Below are positions 61,247-64,000 of a DNA stretch of 64,000 nt, one piece after another. Positions within the stretch are counted from its first letter, which is position 1. The number at the start of each line of letters is the position of its first letter. The DNA is taken from assembly GCA_040285825.1 (NCBI GenBank), contig JAUPSS010000001.1:186001-250000 (forward strand), written 5' to 3'. Both the position numbers and the translations under genes were made by a program. This stretch comes from Eukaryota sp. TZLM1-RC (lineage: Eukaryota; Metamonada: BaSk clade). Under the pieces are notes generated by a model. It did no database searches and had not been told where the DNA came from. It was given only the letters and a program-made list of their open reading frames with translations.

Positions 61247-63823
61247 ATGACTCTCCTCTTAGGTACTGTATTTGCTGTCCCTTCTGGGGACACTGTTGTC
61301 CTTATGGGCAAACCTCCTAAGCCCAACAGTCCTCCTGTTTTCAAAACATTAACCCTCAATTATATTTCTGCTCCTCGTTACTCTTTCCGTGGCAACTCTG
61401 AAGTCTATGGCTTTACTTCCCGTGAATTTTTGAGAACTCTTCTGATTGGTTGCCCTGTACAGTTTTCTATTGAATCGTCATCGCCAACTGGTCGCGATTT
61501 CGGTGATCTTGTGACTAAATCAATACCTTCCATTTCGGTTCACGTCATCAAGAACGGATGGGCTAAAGTAAAGGATTTTCAAGGTGAACCCTCCACAAAA
61601 CAACAACAACTCCTCGATGCTCAAGCCCATGCTGCCGAACATCATCTAGGTATATGGCAAGACCCCTCTGAAAGCAAGAAACATATTGTTGAAGAGGAGG
61701 AGGAAATTCAAGTAGATCCAACTCCTACTACTGCCCTCACCAATCAGATCACGTCATCAGTTCAAAACTGCATCATTGATCACGTCATCACTGGCTCCTT
61801 CATCCGTGTCATCATCATTGACCGCCACCCAATGCTCTCCATCTCTGTCTCTCTTGCTGGTATTTCGTGTCCATCTTTTAGAAGGGATGAATCTGGATGT
61901 GTTGAAGCCGACCCCTTTGCTGAGGAAGCCAAGTTTTTTAACGAAGTTCGTTTGCTTCATCGTACCATTCCTATCGAAATACATTCTTTTGATGAAAGGC
62001 GAAACCAATGGATTGGCTCCCTTCGTGCGTCACAAGGAGACTTCCAGCATCTCCTTCTTTCTTCAGGACTGGCTAAACTCCAGGAATGGCAACTCACTTA
62101 TACCCCCCAAACTGCCCCCTCTTTGAGGGAAGCAGAAAGGGTGGCTAAAATTAGTAAGAAAAAGATTTGGGAAGACTTTGTTCCGCCTCAAAACTTGGTT
62201 AGAAAGGAAAGAAAATATGGAGGGTTGGTGGTTGAGGTTTCTTCAGGAGATTGTATTTCAATTAAAATTGATGGAGAAATTAAAAGAATTTATCTTGCTT
62301 CCACCAGGGCTCCAAGAATGGGTACTAGAGAACGTAGACCTGATCCATTGGGATTTGAATCAAGAGAATTTCTAAGAAGGAAGCTTATTGGTCAGAATGT
62401 TGAGGTTGAACCTTGCTATGTTGTTGATGATCGCCAATATGCTGATGTTTTGTACGATTCAGCCTGTATTTCTCTGTTATTGGTCAACGAAGGTCTTGCG
62501 CACGTCATCAAGGGTGGGAAACAGCAAGACCAGCCTAAATCAAGGTTTATTGATGCCTTGATTGCTGCCGAGATTAAAGCAAAAGCTTCCAAAAAAGGAG
62601 TTTTTCTTCCTTCTGACCAACAACCAAGGTTCCTTTACCAAGATCTCACCCTTGCTGCTCCTGGTAAAGCCAAGTCTGGTATTGCCGCACCAACAGACCC
62701 CAAAACCGTCTTTCCCATGTTACAACGACTGGGAAAGGTGGAAGGTATTGTGGAAAGGGTTTTGAATGGAGGAAGATTCAAGGTCTTGGTACCCAAAGCG
62801 TATGCTTTGTTGACTCTCACTATTGCTGGTGTATTGTCTCTCAATAAAGAACATTCAGAGGTAATTGAAAAAGGAGCTCAATTGGCTACAATGGAACTTC
62901 TCAATAGAGATGTCACGATTGAAGTTGTTTCCGTAGACCAAAGAGGTGCTTTTATTGGCCATTTGTTTATTAAGGGATTCAACTGGGCTTTTAAGCTGAT
63001 ATCTGAAGGTTATGGAAGAGTATTTGAATCTAGGGATTTGGAATTCAAGTTTATCAAGGATCTTTTAGACAAGCAGGAAGAAGCTAAAAAGGAACAGAAA
63101 GGAGTTTGGTCACCTCGATATGCAAGAGAAGAGGTAGTTACTGTTCAGAAAGATCAAATTGGAGACGTTTTTGATCTATTTTTGGGCTATATTATTGACC
63201 CAGTCCACTTTTACGCATCAAAGACACAGCCTTCTGAGCAATTCATGCTAAAAGTAGTTTCTTCGGTAATTGAAACCGATCCACTTTCCTCTCCTCCTAG
63301 GAAGAATTCGATTGTTCTTGGTAAGAGTCAGGTGAATGAAGTTTGGTACAGAGCAAAGGTCGTTGGCCTTTCAGAATCAAAGGTAAAGGTACAATTTGTT
63401 GATACAGGTTTCTTTGAATCCTTGGCATTGGTTGACCTAAGGCCTTGCCCAGAGAGTTTGTTATTAAATCAAATTCCTCCAATGGCCCATGAATATAAGT
63501 TAGCCTTTATTGACCTGCCACCTTCTTCAGAGGAATATGTCTATGGCGAGGGTTTGGCGCTGTTTGAACGGTTTGCTGTTGAATCTCATGGGGTTGTTTC
63601 GGCCAAGGTTGCTGGTTTTACAAGGGAAGGAGTTCCAAAGGTTTGTGTTACCAATTCAAGTGGTCATTCCATCAATGTAGATCTTATGGTTGAAGGTTTG
63701 GTTTTGCTTGATAGACGCGACGATGGCTCGGCAGAATATCATGCAGTCAAGGAAGCTTATAATGAGGCTGTAGATGAGCATAGGGGAATATTTGAATATG
63801 GGGAGATTGATTTTGAGGATTAG
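61247..63823 (+). CDS. SND1: Tudor staphylococcal nuclease (Tudor-SN, SND1)
   Basis: The 858-residue protein has the family layout of four staphylococcal nuclease-like domains and a Tudor/partial SN C-terminus. SN1 begins VFAVPSGDTVVLMGKPPKPN (human: KMVLSGCAIIVRG); later domains show GLVVEVSSGDCISIKI, VEGIVERVLNGGRFKVLVPK, and RDVTIEVVSVDQRGAFIGHL. The Tudor core is VWYRAKVVGLSESKVKVQFVDTG and DLRPCPESLLL, followed by HRGIFEYGEI. Tudor-SN works in RNA processing, RISC and stress granules. The frame opens at a TTG (61229), but I use the ATG at 61247. The stop is 177 bp from the right window edge. Confidence 0.93.
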   Translation: MTLLLGTVFAVPSGDTVVLMGKPPKPNSPPVFKTLTLNYISAPRYSFRGNSEVYGFTSREFLRTLLIGCPVQFSIESSSPTGRDFGDLVTKSIPSISVHVIKNGWAKVKDFQGEPSTKQQQLLDAQAHAAEHHLGIWQDPSESKKHIVEEEEEIQVDPTPTTALTNQITSSVQNCIIDHVITGSFIRVIIIDRHPMLSISVSLAGISCPSFRRDESGCVEADPFAEEAKFFNEVRLLHRTIPIEIHSFDERRNQWIGSLRASQGDFQHLLLSSGLAKLQEWQLTYTPQTAPSLREAERVAKISKKKIWEDFVPPQNLVRKERKYGGLVVEVSSGDCISIKIDGEIKRIYLASTRAPRMGTRERRPDPLGFESREFLRRKLIGQNVEVEPCYVVDDRQYADVLYDSACISLLLVNEGLAHVIKGGKQQDQPKSRFIDALIAAEIKAKASKKGVFLPSDQQPRFLYQDLTLAAPGKAKSGIAAPTDPKTVFPMLQRLGKVEGIVERVLNGGRFKVLVPKAYALLTLTIAGVLSLNKEHSEVIEKGAQLATMELLNRDVTIEVVSVDQRGAFIGHLFIKGFNWAFKLISEGYGRVFESRDLEFKFIKDLLDKQEEAKKEQKGVWSPRYAREEVVTVQKDQIGDVFDLFLGYIIDPVHFYASKTQPSEQFMLKVVSSVIETDPLSSPPRKNSIVLGKSQVNEVWYRAKVVGLSESKVKVQFVDTGFFESLALVDLRPCPESLLLNQIPPMAHEYKLAFIDLPPSSEEYVYGEGLALFERFAVESHGVVSAKVAGFTREGVPKVCVTNSSGHSINVDLMVEGLVLLDRRDDGSAEYHAVKEAYNEAVDEHRGIFEYGEIDFED

Positions 63824-64000
63824 AACTAGATCTAAATGAAAAATAAATGATAGTTTCTCCAATGTTTATCTGAATTGTATTATTCAAAATTACCAAGCTG
63901 AAATAATAACGAGAAAAGTGTTGATTAATTCATTTGTGGTTTTCGTTTTGTGCGCATAATTAGAAAATCCTCTTTCACCACACCACTTCTTTCACCAACA

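Overview
This is nuclear DNA of a unicellular eukaryote. It is AT-rich, uses the standard code, and holds compact, mostly intronless genes on both strands. Where introns can be placed by protein homology they are very short: 27 nt in the amino-acid transporter, 29 and 37 nt in G6PD, 31 and 29 nt in prolidase, 30 nt in the zinc-knuckle gene. A CEP76 homologue suggests an organism with centrioles or flagella. I cannot fix the phylum from the sequence alone.

Host genes, left to right: RP9-like zinc knuckle protein (-), TCF25/NULP1 (-), G6PD with an apparent one-base frameshift (+), ASNSD1-like protein (-), secreted saposin-like protein (+), a small membrane protein (+), two unrecognised genes (-,+), WDR6 (+), PI31-like proteasome regulator (+), CEP76 (+), a small membrane protein (+), inositol-pentakisphosphate 2-kinase (-), TM9 nonaspanin (+), a GNAT-like protein (-), an AAAP/SLC38-type transporter (+), a Vti1-like SNARE (+), pescadillo (-), a seven-knuckle CNBP/Gis2 protein (+), prolidase (-), peptidyl-tRNA hydrolase 2 (-), a PNUTS-like protein with an RVSF motif and a CCCH finger (+), a Lys-tailed membrane protein (+), RPF2 (-) and Tudor-SN (+). 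Several serve RNA and ribosome biology (PES1, RPF2, TCF25, PTH2, WDR6, SND1, CNBP, RP9), but nothing suggests operons. Divergent starts can be only 33-107 nt apart and convergent ends touch or overlap.

Between the genes lie many remnants of non-LTR retrotransposons. Their shared layout is reverse transcriptase, then a Cys/His knuckle, then a C-terminal domain that looks like the restriction-like endonuclease (RLE) of early-branching LINEs. I separate families A (young, near-identical copies with a conserved 3' end), B (older, frequent host of A insertions), and diverged types C, D and E. Two A copies sit inside B elements with clear 10-11 bp target-site duplications, and the block 20.1-27.5 kb alternates A and B pieces, all on the minus strand. 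A 686-bp Mutator-like (MULE) deletion derivative with 84-bp inverted ends and a perfect 9-bp duplication lies just after the G6PD stop codon.

A GC-richer block at 43.4-44.7 kb with broken open frames remains unexplained. I saw no tRNA, rRNA or CRISPR array.
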